Positions 37,258 through 45,443 of a stretch of 50,564 bases of DNA are shown here, in pieces; within the stretch, counting starts at the first letter, position 1, and every line of letters starts with the position of its first letter. Source of the stretch: an uncultured Pelagibacteraceae bacterium (GTDB taxonomy: Bacteria > Pseudomonadota > Alphaproteobacteria > Pelagibacterales > Pelagibacteraceae); NCBI GenBank assembly GCA_902520645.1, contig CABYOP010000002.1, positions 1 through 50,564 on the forward strand, in the 5' to 3' direction. A program made the position numbers and the translations under genes. The notes beneath the pieces are model-generated. The model worked only from the letters and a program-made list of their open reading frames with translations. It was not told where the DNA came from and did no database searches.

Positions 37258-37949
37258 CCACTATGAATTGAAACAATACCGTTAGAAAAATTCCTATAAG
37301 AACATTTTTGAAATTTATGTTTTTGCATCAAATCAATTAGCTCTTCTTGATTAATGAACTGCTCAATACTTTTTACTAAATATTCATAGGGTTCTTTTTC
37401 CCCCACTATAAATTGACCAATTATAGGTATTAACTTTGAGTAATTTTTGTAAATTAAATTTAGATTTGTGTTTTGAATTTTAGAGAATTCTAAGCAAAGA
37501 TACCGTCCACCAGGCTTTAAAACTCTATAAGCTTCAGAAAGTGCTTGATCTAGATTTTTTGTATTTCTCAAACCAAAACTGATTGTGTAGTAGTCAAAAG
37601 AGTTATCACTTAATGGCAACTTTTCAGCTGGAGCTGTAATCCACTCAATATTTGCATATTTAGATAACTTATTTCTCCCTTGGCTAATCATTTTTTTGTT
37701 AGGATCTACAGATGTGACATTAGATTTTTTATCAGTTTTGTCTAAAAAAAGTTTACCAATATCACCGGTGCCACAAGCAACATCCACTAACTTTTTGTTA
37801 ACAGATGGGCCCATCATATTAATCAGACTTTTTTTCCAAAGTCTATGTATGCCTAATGACATAAAGTCATTCATCAAATCATAACGGTCATAGACTTGAT
37901 CGAATACACCTTCTACTAGTCCTTTTTTATTTTGAAGATATTGTTGCAT
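37245..37949 (-). CDS. ubiE: Demethylmenaquinone/ubiquinone C-methyltransferase UbiE
   Basis: SAM-dependent methyltransferase adding the C-methyl group in ubiquinone synthesis. The product has 234 residues. YDLMNDFMSLGIHRLWKK near 22 is the UbiE signature; motif I is VDVACGTGDIGKLFL near 57, and YYTISFGLRNTKN and EAYRVLKPGGRYLCLEFS are further conserved blocks. It is the first gene of the ubiE-ubiB-coaBC-dut-moeB-like-SH3 run and divergent from mutM with 29 bp between start codons. A TATAAT on the minus strand (37955-37960) ends 5 bp before the ATG. Confidence 0.96.
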   Translation of the reverse strand: MQQYLQNKKGLVEGVFDQVYDRYDLMNDFMSLGIHRLWKKSLINMMGPSVNKKLVDVACGTGDIGKLFLDKTDKKSNVTSVDPNKKMISQGRNKLSKYANIEWITAPAEKLPLSDNSFDYYTISFGLRNTKNLDQALSEAYRVLKPGGRYLCLEFSKIQNTNLNLIYKNYSKLIPIIGQFIVGEKEPYEYLVKSIEQFINQEELIDLMQKHKFQKCSYRNFSNGIVSIHSGWKI

Positions 37950-37978
37950 AAAAAATTATATATTGAATATAGTGTGAA

Positions 37979-38842
37979 ATGCCAGAATTACCAGAAGTAG
38001 AAATTGTTCGACAATCTTTAAATAAAAAAATTAATCAAAAAAGGGTAAAAAAAGTAATAATAAGAAATAGAAACTTAAGATTTTTAATACCAAATAATTT
38101 TAAAAGTCATATTAAAAATAAAAAGATAGTTAAAGTAGATCGATTTTCAAAATATTTAATAATATGTTTTTTAGAAGGGGATTATTGTTTAGTTCATCTA
38201 GGCATGTCAGGAACAATTCATATTGTCGATAGATTTAAAATATCAAAATTTACAAACACTAGTTTTTATCACTCACCAACACTTCCTAAAAAACATAATC
38301 ATGTTGTATTTGAATTTGATAATTTTAAAGTAATTTATAATGACCCAAGACGTTTCGGTTTTTTTCAATTAATTGAAAATAAAAATGCTTTAAATGAAAG
38401 ATTTAAACATTTGGGTCCAGAGCCATTTGATAAAAAATTTAATTTAAATTATGTGATGAGTTTTTTTAAAGACAAAAATAAAGAAATTAAAAGTTTTTTA
38501 TTGGATCAAAGATTTGTTTCAGGAATTGGCAACATATATGCTAGCGAAATCTTATACTCATCTAAAATAGATCCATTTAAACAAGCAAAATTATTAACTA
38601 GAAATGATTGTAAAAAAATCATTTTGAATTCAAAAAAAATTTTATATAGGGCAATAAAAAAAGGAGGATCCAGTATTAGAAATTTTCAAGATGTATCCGG
38701 AACATTGGGGGCTTATCAAAAAGAGTTTAAGGTTTATCAGCAAGATGGAAATAGTTGCAAAGCTATTCAATGTTTAGGTGTTATAAAAAAAAAAATTGTA
38801 TCAAATAGATCAACTTTTTTTTGTGATTCCTGCCAAAAATAG
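37979..38842 (+). CDS. mutM: Formamidopyrimidine-DNA glycosylase (MutM/Fpg)
   Basis: Bifunctional base-excision repair enzyme removing 8-oxoguanine and formamidopyrimidines and nicking at the site. The 287-residue product begins MPELPEVEIVRQSL with the catalytic Pro-2 and Glu-3. HLGMSGTI near 77, NDPRRFGFF near 121, SGIGNIYASEILY near 180 and GGSSIRNFQDVSG near 228 are family blocks. The C-terminal zinc finger is CKAIQCLG...CDSCQK, so the first pair is C-x4-C instead of the usual C-x2-C. An in-frame run of 11 adenines (38785-38795) encodes its lysines. Conserved neighbours ubiE and rpsT support the call. Confidence 0.96.
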   Translation: MPELPEVEIVRQSLNKKINQKRVKKVIIRNRNLRFLIPNNFKSHIKNKKIVKVDRFSKYLIICFLEGDYCLVHLGMSGTIHIVDRFKISKFTNTSFYHSPTLPKKHNHVVFEFDNFKVIYNDPRRFGFFQLIENKNALNERFKHLGPEPFDKKFNLNYVMSFFKDKNKEIKSFLLDQRFVSGIGNIYASEILYSSKIDPFKQAKLLTRNDCKKIILNSKKILYRAIKKGGSSIRNFQDVSGTLGAYQKEFKVYQQDGNSCKAIQCLGVIKKKIVSNRSTFFCDSCQK

Positions 38843-38854
38843 TAAAATATTATG

Positions 38855-38882
38855 TTGACCACTATAAATTCTCAAGTTATAC
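38855..38882 (+). promoter_or_regulatory. Candidate rpsT promoter
   Basis: TTGACC (38855-38860), 16-bp spacer and TTATAC (38877-38882). The rpsT ATG is at 38893, so the leader would be only about four bases. The stretch ACCCCTGCGCAG between -10 and ATG is notably G+C-rich for this window and may act as a stringent-type discriminator. Confidence 0.5.
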
Positions 38883-38892
38883 CCCTGCGCAG

Positions 38893-39153
38893 ATGGCAAA
38901 CACAAAATCAGCGATTAAGAGAATACGAAAAATTTCGAGGCAAACAGTAGTTAATAAGGCTAGAAAAAGTAAATTTCGTAACGCCTTAAAGAAAATGAAC
39001 CTCCTAATTGTGGAAAAAAAGAAAGAAGAAGCTTTGAAATTTTTACCAAAGCTTAACTCAGAACTAATGAAGATTGCAAAGACTGGAATTATCAAGAAAC
39101 AAAACGCATCTAGAAATGTTTCCAGAATTACAAAGAAGATTTCTGCAATCTAA
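38893..39153 (+). CDS. rpsT: 30S ribosomal protein S20
   Basis: Primary-binding small-subunit protein. The 86-residue product is lysine/arginine-rich and all-helical: MANTKSAIKRIRKISRQTVV at the start and KTGIIKKQNASRNVSRITKK near the end, the standard S20 pattern. It lies between mutM and dnaA, a conserved alphaproteobacterial arrangement. A promoter directly upstream suggests it is transcribed separately from mutM. The reverse-strand open frame over it is a shadow. Confidence 0.96.
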   Translation: MANTKSAIKRIRKISRQTVVNKARKSKFRNALKKMNLLIVEKKKEEALKFLPKLNSELMKIAKTGIIKKQNASRNVSRITKKISAI

Positions 39154-39273
39154 GCGTTAAAAAAATTTCATTTTTTAAACAACCTTCAATAAGCACACTA
39201 TCTATTTACAAGTGACTTACTTTTACTATATTTAGATTTAGTAAATATTTCCTCTATATAAATTCAATCTATA

Positions 39274-39300
39274 TTTGATTCAATCATGGTTTGATTCAAT
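39274..39300 (+). repeat. Direct repeat TTTGATTCAAT x2
   Basis: TTTGATTCAAT at 39274-39284 and again at 39290-39300, separated by CATGG, a period of 16 bp. A shorter ATTCAAT also occurs at 39262. This iteron-like spacing places both copies on similar faces of the helix. Confidence 0.7.
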
Positions 39301-39318
39301 TTATAATTTCAATTTCTA

Positions 39319-39334
39319 AATTTTTTAAAAAATT
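39319..39334. repeat. 16-bp palindrome AATTTTTTAAAAAATT
   Basis: Perfect palindrome made only of A and T, in the rpsT-dnaA gap. It would be an easily melted or intrinsically bent element; as RNA it could pair as a weak stem. Confidence 0.6.
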
Positions 39335-39353
39335 AATTTCAACTTTGACTATG

Positions 39354-39391
39354 TGAAATCTAAATCCACAATCCTAGATTTCATTTTTTTT
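39354..39391 (+). terminator. Hairpin with T-run upstream of dnaA
   Basis: TGAAATCTA (39354-39362), 12-nt loop, TAGATTTCA (39375-39383), then TTTTTTTT (39384-39391). The geometry is that of an intrinsic terminator, though the stem is A/T-rich. It could end rpsT transcripts or form part of the dnaA leader. The loop contains the CCACA core of the nearest DnaA-box-like sequence. Confidence 0.5.
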
Positions 39392-39457
39392 AAAAAATTT
39401 TTATTAACTTGTTGCAAATTATTTTAAATGAGTTCTAACTAAGTTTCTTCCAAACTT

Positions 39458-40873
39458 ATGAATAAACTAACAAATAATCAAAATATAGAAAATTTTAAAT
39501 CGAACAGCCTTGAATGGAGATTAGTTCAGTCTGATATGAGAGATAAATTAGGATCTGAAGTTTATGAAAGTTGGTTAAAAAAAATTTCATTTATAGAAGA
39601 ATTCAATAATTATATATTGTTATCTGTACCAACTAGATTTATTAGAGACTGGATAACATCAAGATATTTAGATCAAATATTACAAATTATAAAAAATTAT
39701 AAAAAAGATGTTGTTAGAATTGAATTTAGAATAGTTGAACCAGATCATTCTGTTAAAACTAATGATGCTTTAGAAGAAGGTAATTTTAAAGAGAATGTTT
39801 CCTTTATTAAAGACTCTTATTTACAATATAATCGAATTGATCCTAATAAAAGATTTGACAATTTTATCATGGGATCAAGTAATAAGCTGGCTTACGAGGC
39901 ATCACTAAAGGTTTCAGAAAATATTTCGCATTATAACCCACTTTACATTTATGGTGGTGTTGGAATGGGTAAAACACACTTGTTAAATTCGATTGGTTAT
40001 GAGTTAAAAAAAAATAATAAAGTTATGTTTATTTCAGCAGAACGTTTTATGTATCAATTTGTAAAATCAATTAAATCAAATGATATGGTAAAGTTTAAAG
40101 AATACTTTAGAAACACTGACATATTGTTAATCGATGATATTCAATTCATAAGTGGTAAAGAAGCAATGCAAGAAGAATTTTTTCATACCTTTAATGCTCT
40201 ATTGGATAAAGGTTCACAGATAATCATCTCAGCTGATAGACCTCCTAATAAATTATCAAGAATTCAAGAAAGAATTAAATCTAGATTTTCAGGTGGATTA
40301 GTAGTTGATATTCAAAAACCAGATTTAGAATTAAGAAAAAAAATTGTTCAAAAAAAAACAGAAGAACTAAATAGTATATATTCAGACCAATTACAGATTT
40401 CAAAAGATATACAAGATTTTATAAGCACTGAAATCAAAGGGAGTATAAGAGAGATAGTTGGAGCAATAAATAGGGTGATTTCTTTCTCAAGAATTTACGA
40501 AAAAGTCCCAAATTTATCTGAAACAAAAGTAGTCCTGAAGGATTTATTAAATCTATCGGAAAACAAGGTCACTATTGATTTAATTCAAACAGTGGTGTGT
40601 AAGTTTTTCAAAATTAGTAAAAATGAGATGTTGTCTTCGAGAAGATCAAGGTATTTAGTAAGACCTAGACAAGCAGCAATATATTTAACCAAAATTCTTA
40701 CTTCGAAATCATTACCTGAAATTGGAAGAGAATTTTCAAATAGAGACCACACAACAATAATACATTCTGTTAAAACTATTGAAAAAATTAAAGAAAAAGA
40801 TCCCGAAATGGTTGACAACATTAATAAATTAAAAAATCAAATATTATATAATAATAAGGATAATGAAATTTAA
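39458..40873 (+). CDS. dnaA: Chromosomal replication initiator protein DnaA
   Basis: AAA+ ATPase that opens the replication origin. The 471-residue product has domain I (about 15-90), a short linker, the AAA+ domain with Walker A YGGVGMGKTHLLN near 165 and Walker B ILLIDDIQF near 223, then a C-terminal DNA-binding helix-turn-helix with SLPEIGREFSNRDHTTIIHS near 415-434. NPLYIYGGVG and NRVISFSRIY are other blocks. The ATG at 39458 follows a 304-bp AT-rich gap. The 3' end overlaps dnaN by 11 bp, so both are probably one transcript. Confidence 0.97.
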   Translation: MNKLTNNQNIENFKSNSLEWRLVQSDMRDKLGSEVYESWLKKISFIEEFNNYILLSVPTRFIRDWITSRYLDQILQIIKNYKKDVVRIEFRIVEPDHSVKTNDALEEGNFKENVSFIKDSYLQYNRIDPNKRFDNFIMGSSNKLAYEASLKVSENISHYNPLYIYGGVGMGKTHLLNSIGYELKKNNKVMFISAERFMYQFVKSIKSNDMVKFKEYFRNTDILLIDDIQFISGKEAMQEEFFHTFNALLDKGSQIIISADRPPNKLSRIQERIKSRFSGGLVVDIQKPDLELRKKIVQKKTEELNSIYSDQLQISKDIQDFISTEIKGSIREIVGAINRVISFSRIYEKVPNLSETKVVLKDLLNLSENKVTIDLIQTVVCKFFKISKNEMLSSRRSRYLVRPRQAAIYLTKILTSKSLPEIGREFSNRDHTTIIHSVKTIEKIKEKDPEMVDNINKLKNQILYNNKDNEI

Positions 40874-41975
40874 CGTTAATCAACAAGACCTTCAACAAGC
40901 ACTCAATTATTGTCAAGGAGTTATAGAAAAGAGAAGTACTTTACCTATTTTATCTAATATTTTAATAGACGCAAACAATTCAAACTTAATAATAACAGCA
41001 ACAGATCTGGATTTAATTTTTATACACAAAATAAATAATGTGGAAGTATTAGAGGAAGGAAAAACTACAACTGTATCATCAACCATATATGATATTGTCA
41101 GAAAGTTATCCTCTGGGAAAAAAATTAATTTAACTTTGAATGAAACAAGTAAACTCCATTTAGAGTCTGAGAATTCTATTTTTAATTTAAATTGCCTCAG
41201 TCCATCAGAGTTTCCTCTTACAGATGAAAATTTTAATCAAAATGAATTTATTATTAAATCTAAACAACTTTTGAAATTACTAAATAAATGTAAATTTTCA
41301 GTTTCTAATGATGAAACAAGGCATTACTTGAGTGGAATTTATTTTCATCAAACAGAAGTAGAAGATAAAAATTTTCTTACAGCTGTAGCAACGGACAGCC
41401 ATCGGATGTCTATCTCTAAAATTAGATTAGACCAAAAAATTGATTTTGATCCAATAATATTACCAAAAAAAACAATATTTCAGCTATGTTCTCTTTTGGA
41501 TAGCTATGATGGTGACGTAAAGGTTTCAAATGCTAAATCTAAAATTAAATTTGAATTAAATAACAGTATATTAATATCAAAATTGATAGATGGTAAATTT
41601 CCTAATTATATCCAGGTAATCCCTAAAAATAATCAAAAAAAATTAGAAATAGATTTAAAATTATTTTTAAATTCTGTTGATAGAGTAGCATCAGTTTCGT
41701 TAGACAAAAAAGATGGAGTAAAATTTAGTTTATCTAAAGATACATTAGATTTATCAGTTAATAATGCTAACAGTGGTGATGGAAAGGAGACCTTGGATGC
41801 AAAATTTGATCACGACTTAGAAATCAGTTTTAACTCTAGATATTTAATAGATGTAGCTTCTCAATTAAATGGAGAAAAAGTAGAGATATTTTTTAATGAT
41901 ACAGGTTCTCCAGCTTTAATAAAAGACCCAGGCGATTTTGATAGTATTTATGTTGTTATGCCAATGAAAGGTTAA
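40863..41975 (+). CDS. dnaN: DNA polymerase III beta subunit (sliding clamp)
   Basis: Ring-shaped dimer that tethers replicative polymerases to DNA. The product has 370 residues, with the three-fold clamp domains visible: N-terminal MKFNVNQQDLQQALNYCQGV, EKRSTLPILSNILI, TRHYLSGIYFH and ATDSHRMSI in the middle, and NSRYLIDVASQL plus the C-terminal VVMPMKG. It starts inside dnaA and ends sharing TTAA with the convergent plsC. Usual downstream recF is not here. Confidence 0.97.
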   Translation: MKFNVNQQDLQQALNYCQGVIEKRSTLPILSNILIDANNSNLIITATDLDLIFIHKINNVEVLEEGKTTTVSSTIYDIVRKLSSGKKINLTLNETSKLHLESENSIFNLNCLSPSEFPLTDENFNQNEFIIKSKQLLKLLNKCKFSVSNDETRHYLSGIYFHQTEVEDKNFLTAVATDSHRMSISKIRLDQKIDFDPIILPKKTIFQLCSLLDSYDGDVKVSNAKSKIKFELNNSILISKLIDGKFPNYIQVIPKNNQKKLEIDLKLFLNSVDRVASVSLDKKDGVKFSLSKDTLDLSVNNANSGDGKETLDAKFDHDLEISFNSRYLIDVASQLNGEKVEIFFNDTGSPALIKDPGDFDSIYVVMPMKG

Positions 41976-42682
41976 CTTAATAAGTTGAGTTCATTATAAA
42001 TTTTACTTTCTAAAATCTGTAAAAAATTTTCTTTATCCATTCCAGCATTAATAGGTGTTAAAATAGAAACAGTTATTGTTTTATGACTATTTTTTTTACC
42101 TTTTTTTGGCCATACATATCCAGAATTAACAGCGACGGGTTGGCAGGCTATATTTAGCTCCTGATAAATTCTGGTTGCTCCTTTCTTAAAGGAAGGACGT
42201 TCTTCAGGTAAAACTCTTGTTCCTTGAGGAAAAATTATTAATGGTCTATCGCTACTATTTACTGTTCTTAAAATATCTTCAAAAAATCCTAAATTATCCC
42301 TACTTACCTTATTTCTATTTATAGAGATAGATCCAATTTTTTTTAAGTACCATCCAAAAATTGGAATTCGAAGTAACTCTTTTTTTAAAATAAATACTGG
42401 TGAATTGAAAACAGTTTGTAGGTAAAATGTTTCAAACATAGATTGGTGGGAGGCAGCAATAAAAAATTTTTGGTCAGTTATAATGTTTTCTTTACCTTTA
42501 ATAATAATTTTTACCGATAGAAAAAATCTTAAACAAAACCCAGCCCAGTAACCCATCAATTTTCCTCCAAGCAAGGTGATTTTTCTTGGTAAAAGTAATG
42601 CAGGTAAAAATATTATTGAAATAATAATTATTCCTACAAAAAAAAATATTGAGAATAATGAATTTCTGATCATTTTTATCAA
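41972..42682 (-). CDS. plsC: 1-acyl-sn-glycerol-3-phosphate acyltransferase
   Basis: Inner-membrane enzyme acylating lysophosphatidic acid to phosphatidic acid. The 236-residue product has an N-terminal membrane helix (about 5-32). The acyltransferase HX4E/D motif is AASHQSMFETFYL near 75, the form with Glu common in Alphaproteobacteria. The glycerophosphate-binding FPQGTRVLPEE lies near 148, with KKIGSISINR and KKGATRIYQE also recognisable. It is the last gene of argH-lptM-lysA-plsC, 3 bp after lysA. Confidence 0.93.
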   Translation of the reverse strand: MIKMIRNSLFSIFFFVGIIIISIIFLPALLLPRKITLLGGKLMGYWAGFCLRFFLSVKIIIKGKENIITDQKFFIAASHQSMFETFYLQTVFNSPVFILKKELLRIPIFGWYLKKIGSISINRNKVSRDNLGFFEDILRTVNSSDRPLIIFPQGTRVLPEERPSFKKGATRIYQELNIACQPVAVNSGYVWPKKGKKNSHKTITVSILTPINAGMDKENFLQILESKIYNELNLLS

Positions 42683-42685
42683 AAG

Positions 42686-43900
42686 CTAAATTAAATCTGT
42701 ATGCTTCTGTCTTTTTTTAATTATTTTAATTTTTCTTCCTTTTATCAGTAATTCAACAGCTTTTGGTCTAAGATTATAATTAGAGCTTAGAGACATACCA
42801 TAGGCACCAACATCACATATAGCTACAAAATCTTTTTCTTTTAATTTTTGAAATTTTTTTAAAGTTACAAATTTATCTGTACTTTCACAAATAGGACCTA
42901 CAAACTCGTAAATATATCTTGAAATACTGTTTGATTTATTAACGGGTAAGATTTTATGAACTGCTCCATATAAAGCTGGTCTCATGAGATCATTCATTGC
43001 AGCATCTAAAATAATAAATTTTTTGGCCCCACCATCTTTAATATAAATTATTTTAGATATTAAAGTTCCTGTATTACCAATTATTGATCTACCTGGCTCA
43101 AAAATAATTTTCGTATCATGCTTTTTTAAAAAATTTTTAATTGCTAAGTTATACTTTTTATAATTAAGCTTTTTAATTTTATTACTGTAAGAAATTCCCA
43201 TTCCTCCACCTAAATCAACAAATTTAAATTTATGATTAGTTTTATTAATTATATTACTTACAGCTTTGAGCATCCTTTCATATGGCTTGTGGTCTAATAT
43301 TTGACTACCTATATGAACACTTAAACATTGTAGACTGATATTTTTTGAGTTTTTGCAGTAGTTTACTAGTTCATAAAATATTTTACTGTTTACTCCAAAT
43401 TTATTTTCACTTTTACCAGTAGAAATCTGTTTAAGTGTTTTTGCGTCAGTATTTGGGTTTAGTCTTATCCCAACTTGTACTATTTTTTTTTTTCGTTTTG
43501 CAATTTTATTAATCTCTTTAATTTCACTTTTTGACTCAGCATTAATAAGTAGTATTTTTTTCTCAATAGCGAAATTGATTTCTTCATTAGTTTTACCAAC
43601 CCCTGAAAATACTATTTTGCTTGGATCTACTCCTGCTTTTAAGGCTAACATTAGTTCTCCTTTAGAAACAACGTCAGCTCCTAAACCAAATTTCTTAATT
43701 TCTTTAATCATATTTACGTTAGTATTTGATTTTACTGAAAAGCAGATTAACGGAGAAAAGGATTTAAAGTTTTTTTTAAAATTATTTATATTTTCTTTTA
43801 ACTTTGAATAAGAATAACAATAAGCAGGTGTGCCAAATTTTTGTGCTAAACTTTTAAAATTGATATTCTCAATTATTAATTGTTTGTTGTTATATTTCAT
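42686..43900 (-). CDS. lysA: Diaminopimelate decarboxylase
   Basis: PLP-dependent enzyme converting meso-diaminopimelate to L-lysine. The 404-residue product has the fold-type III PLP Lys in CFSVKSNTNVNM near 53, FSGVGKTNEEI, LSVHIGSQI near 193, VDLGGGMGI near 222, FEPGRSIIGNTG near 255 and GPICESTDKF near 325 (active-site Cys). An in-frame run of 11 A's (T's at 43483-43493) encodes a Lys stretch. The start overlaps the stop of the small lipoprotein gene (TAATG), matching the argH-lptM-lysA order of Alphaproteobacteria. Confidence 0.96.
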   Translation of the reverse strand: MKYNNKQLIIENINFKSLAQKFGTPAYCYSYSKLKENINNFKKNFKSFSPLICFSVKSNTNVNMIKEIKKFGLGADVVSKGELMLALKAGVDPSKIVFSGVGKTNEEINFAIEKKILLINAESKSEIKEINKIAKRKKKIVQVGIRLNPNTDAKTLKQISTGKSENKFGVNSKIFYELVNYCKNSKNISLQCLSVHIGSQILDHKPYERMLKAVSNIINKTNHKFKFVDLGGGMGISYSNKIKKLNYKKYNLAIKNFLKKHDTKIIFEPGRSIIGNTGTLISKIIYIKDGGAKKFIILDAAMNDLMRPALYGAVHKILPVNKSNSISRYIYEFVGPICESTDKFVTLKKFQKLKEKDFVAICDVGAYGMSLSSNYNLRPKAVELLIKGRKIKIIKKRQKHTDLI

Positions 43901-44031
43901 TAAGCTTTATTAATTAAAAGTAATTGCATACTTTTCTTAATTTTAGACTCTTTATATTCAGGATCACCTTTTTTCCCGCAAGAGAATAATATGCAACACA
44001 ACATTAAAGCTAAGGTAAATTTTCTGATCAT
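43900..44031 (-). CDS. lptM: LptM-like small lipoprotein
   Basis: A 43-residue protein, MIRKFTLALMLCCILFSCGK followed by KGDPEYKESKIKKSM and a short tail. It has a lipoprotein signal peptide with lipobox LFSC (Cys-18), immediately followed by GKKGDP, very like the CGxKGPL signature of LptM (formerly YifL), which helps LptD assemble in the outer-membrane LPS export channel. It lies 2 bp after argH and its stop overlaps the lysA start (TAATG). This is the standard lptM position between argH and lysA. Being so short, it would be missed by length filters. Confidence 0.85.
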   Translation of the reverse strand: MIRKFTLALMLCCILFSCGKKGDPEYKESKIKKSMQLLLINKA

Positions 44032-44033
44032 AT

Positions 44034-45419
44034 TTATTTTTTATATTTCATTATCATCTTTTTAATATTATCAAAAGATGTTCCCCCAAAAGAGTTTTTT
44101 GAATTGACAGAATAGTTTAAATCAAACACTTTTAAAACATCTTTGGTAAGTTTAGGCTCAATTTTTTTAAGTTGGCTTAAAGAAAGTTCGTTTAAATTTT
44201 TTTTTGTTTTTTCTGCTAAATTAACTATAGCGGAGGTTTTTTGATAAGCGTTTCTAAATGACATCGCATGATTTTTCACAAGATAGTCAGCTAAGTCTGT
44301 TGCGGTAATGTATCCTTTATTTGCAAGCTCAAGCATTTTTCTTTTATTAGGACTACAATTTTTTAACACCTCATCAAAAATTTTTAGACAATTTACAAGT
44401 GTATCATTTGAACTAAAAACAAACTCTTTATCATCTTGAAGATCTTTAAAATAAGAAAGTGGTAACCCTTTTAAGATAGTCAGCATAGAAAATAGATTTC
44501 CATAGGTACTTCCAGATTTACCTCTTAAATATTCTAGAAGATCAGGATTTTTTTTTTGAGGCATTATCGAAGATCCAGTTACAACTTTATCAGACAAGTT
44601 AATTAAATTAAATCCATCTGAATTCCATATAATTAACTCTTCTGCTATTCTTGAAATATGCATAGAGCATACTGATACGCTGTAAAGAAAATCAATTACA
44701 AAGTCTCTATCTGAAACTGTATCAATAGAATTGTTTGTAGGTTTTTTAAAACCAAGTTTTTTGGTTGTATAATTTCTGTCTATATTAAATGAGGTACCAG
44801 ATAAAGCAGCGACACCAAGTGGATTTTCATCTAAACTTTCTAGATTATTAGAAAATCTTTTTTTATCTCGATTAAAAATTTCAACATAAGACATTAGATA
44901 ATGTGCAAAAGAAATTGCTTGGGCATTTTTTAAATGAGTAAAACCAGGCATGATAGTTTGAATATTTTTTTCAGCTAATTTTATTGAAGTTTTAATGACT
45001 TTATCTAAATTATTGTTTATTTCATTAGTTGCTGATTTTAACCATAATTTAAAATCAGTGATCACCTGGTCATTTCTTGATCTTGCTGTATGGACATACC
45101 CGGCCTCTTCACCAATAATTTGAAAAAGTCTTTTTTCAATATTCATATGAATATCTTCATATTTTTTATTAAACTCAAATTTTTTACTGGAAATTTCTCT
45201 CTCTATTTTATTAAGACCATAAAGAATCTTATTTTTAATTTTGAATGAGATTATTCTTTGCTTAAAAAGCATCTCAACATGAGCAATTGATCCTTTGATG
45301 TCTTCTTTGTAAAGTTTTTTGTCTACATCTAAAGAATTACCAACTTTTTGAAATAAACTTGATGAATTTTTTTTAATGCGTGTGTTCCATATTGCCTGGT
45401 TGTTTTTATTTTTTGCCAT
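44034..45419 (-). CDS. argH: Argininosuccinate lyase
   Basis: Last step of arginine synthesis: argininosuccinate to arginine and fumarate. The product has 461 residues, the normal length. VHTARSRNDQVITDFKLWL near 109, GFTHLKNAQAISFAHYL near 158, the signature GSSIMPQKKNPDLLEYLRG near 279, and TATDLADYLVKN near 382 identify it. It is the first gene of the minus-strand group argH-lptM-lysA-plsC and divergent from the TlpA-like thioredoxin (24 bp). Both amino acid genes sit with membrane genes only by conserved synteny. Confidence 0.97.
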   Translation of the reverse strand: MAKNKNNQAIWNTRIKKNSSSLFQKVGNSLDVDKKLYKEDIKGSIAHVEMLFKQRIISFKIKNKILYGLNKIEREISSKKFEFNKKYEDIHMNIEKRLFQIIGEEAGYVHTARSRNDQVITDFKLWLKSATNEINNNLDKVIKTSIKLAEKNIQTIMPGFTHLKNAQAISFAHYLMSYVEIFNRDKKRFSNNLESLDENPLGVAALSGTSFNIDRNYTTKKLGFKKPTNNSIDTVSDRDFVIDFLYSVSVCSMHISRIAEELIIWNSDGFNLINLSDKVVTGSSIMPQKKNPDLLEYLRGKSGSTYGNLFSMLTILKGLPLSYFKDLQDDKEFVFSSNDTLVNCLKIFDEVLKNCSPNKRKMLELANKGYITATDLADYLVKNHAMSFRNAYQKTSAIVNLAEKTKKNLNELSLSQLKKIEPKLTKDVLKVFDLNYSVNSKNSFGGTSFDNIKKMIMKYKK

Positions 45420-45443
45420 GATATTTAATTATACATATTTAAT

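Larger units (their letters stand above)
39154..39457. other. 304-bp AT-rich gap upstream of dnaA (candidate dnaA control region or origin)
   Basis: This is the longest non-coding stretch in the window. It holds a 16-bp direct-repeat unit, a 16-bp palindrome, a 9-bp stem hairpin followed by T8 and several long A/T runs. No perfect DnaA box (TTATCCACA) was found; the closest is AAATCCACA at 39362-39370 (7/9), inside the hairpin loop region. Such AT-rich repeats next to dnaA would fit an origin or dnaA autoregulation, but in several Alphaproteobacteria the origin is elsewhere. I see no gene here. Confidence 0.5.

Noticed and set aside
39355..39383. A true DnaA box in the hairpin loop
   Set aside because: AAATCCACA matches the consensus at only 7 of 9 positions, which is easily expected by chance in this composition.
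41972..42682. PlsC active-site change HX4E
   Set aside because: The Glu form is common in alphaproteobacterial PlsC, so it is not an anomaly.
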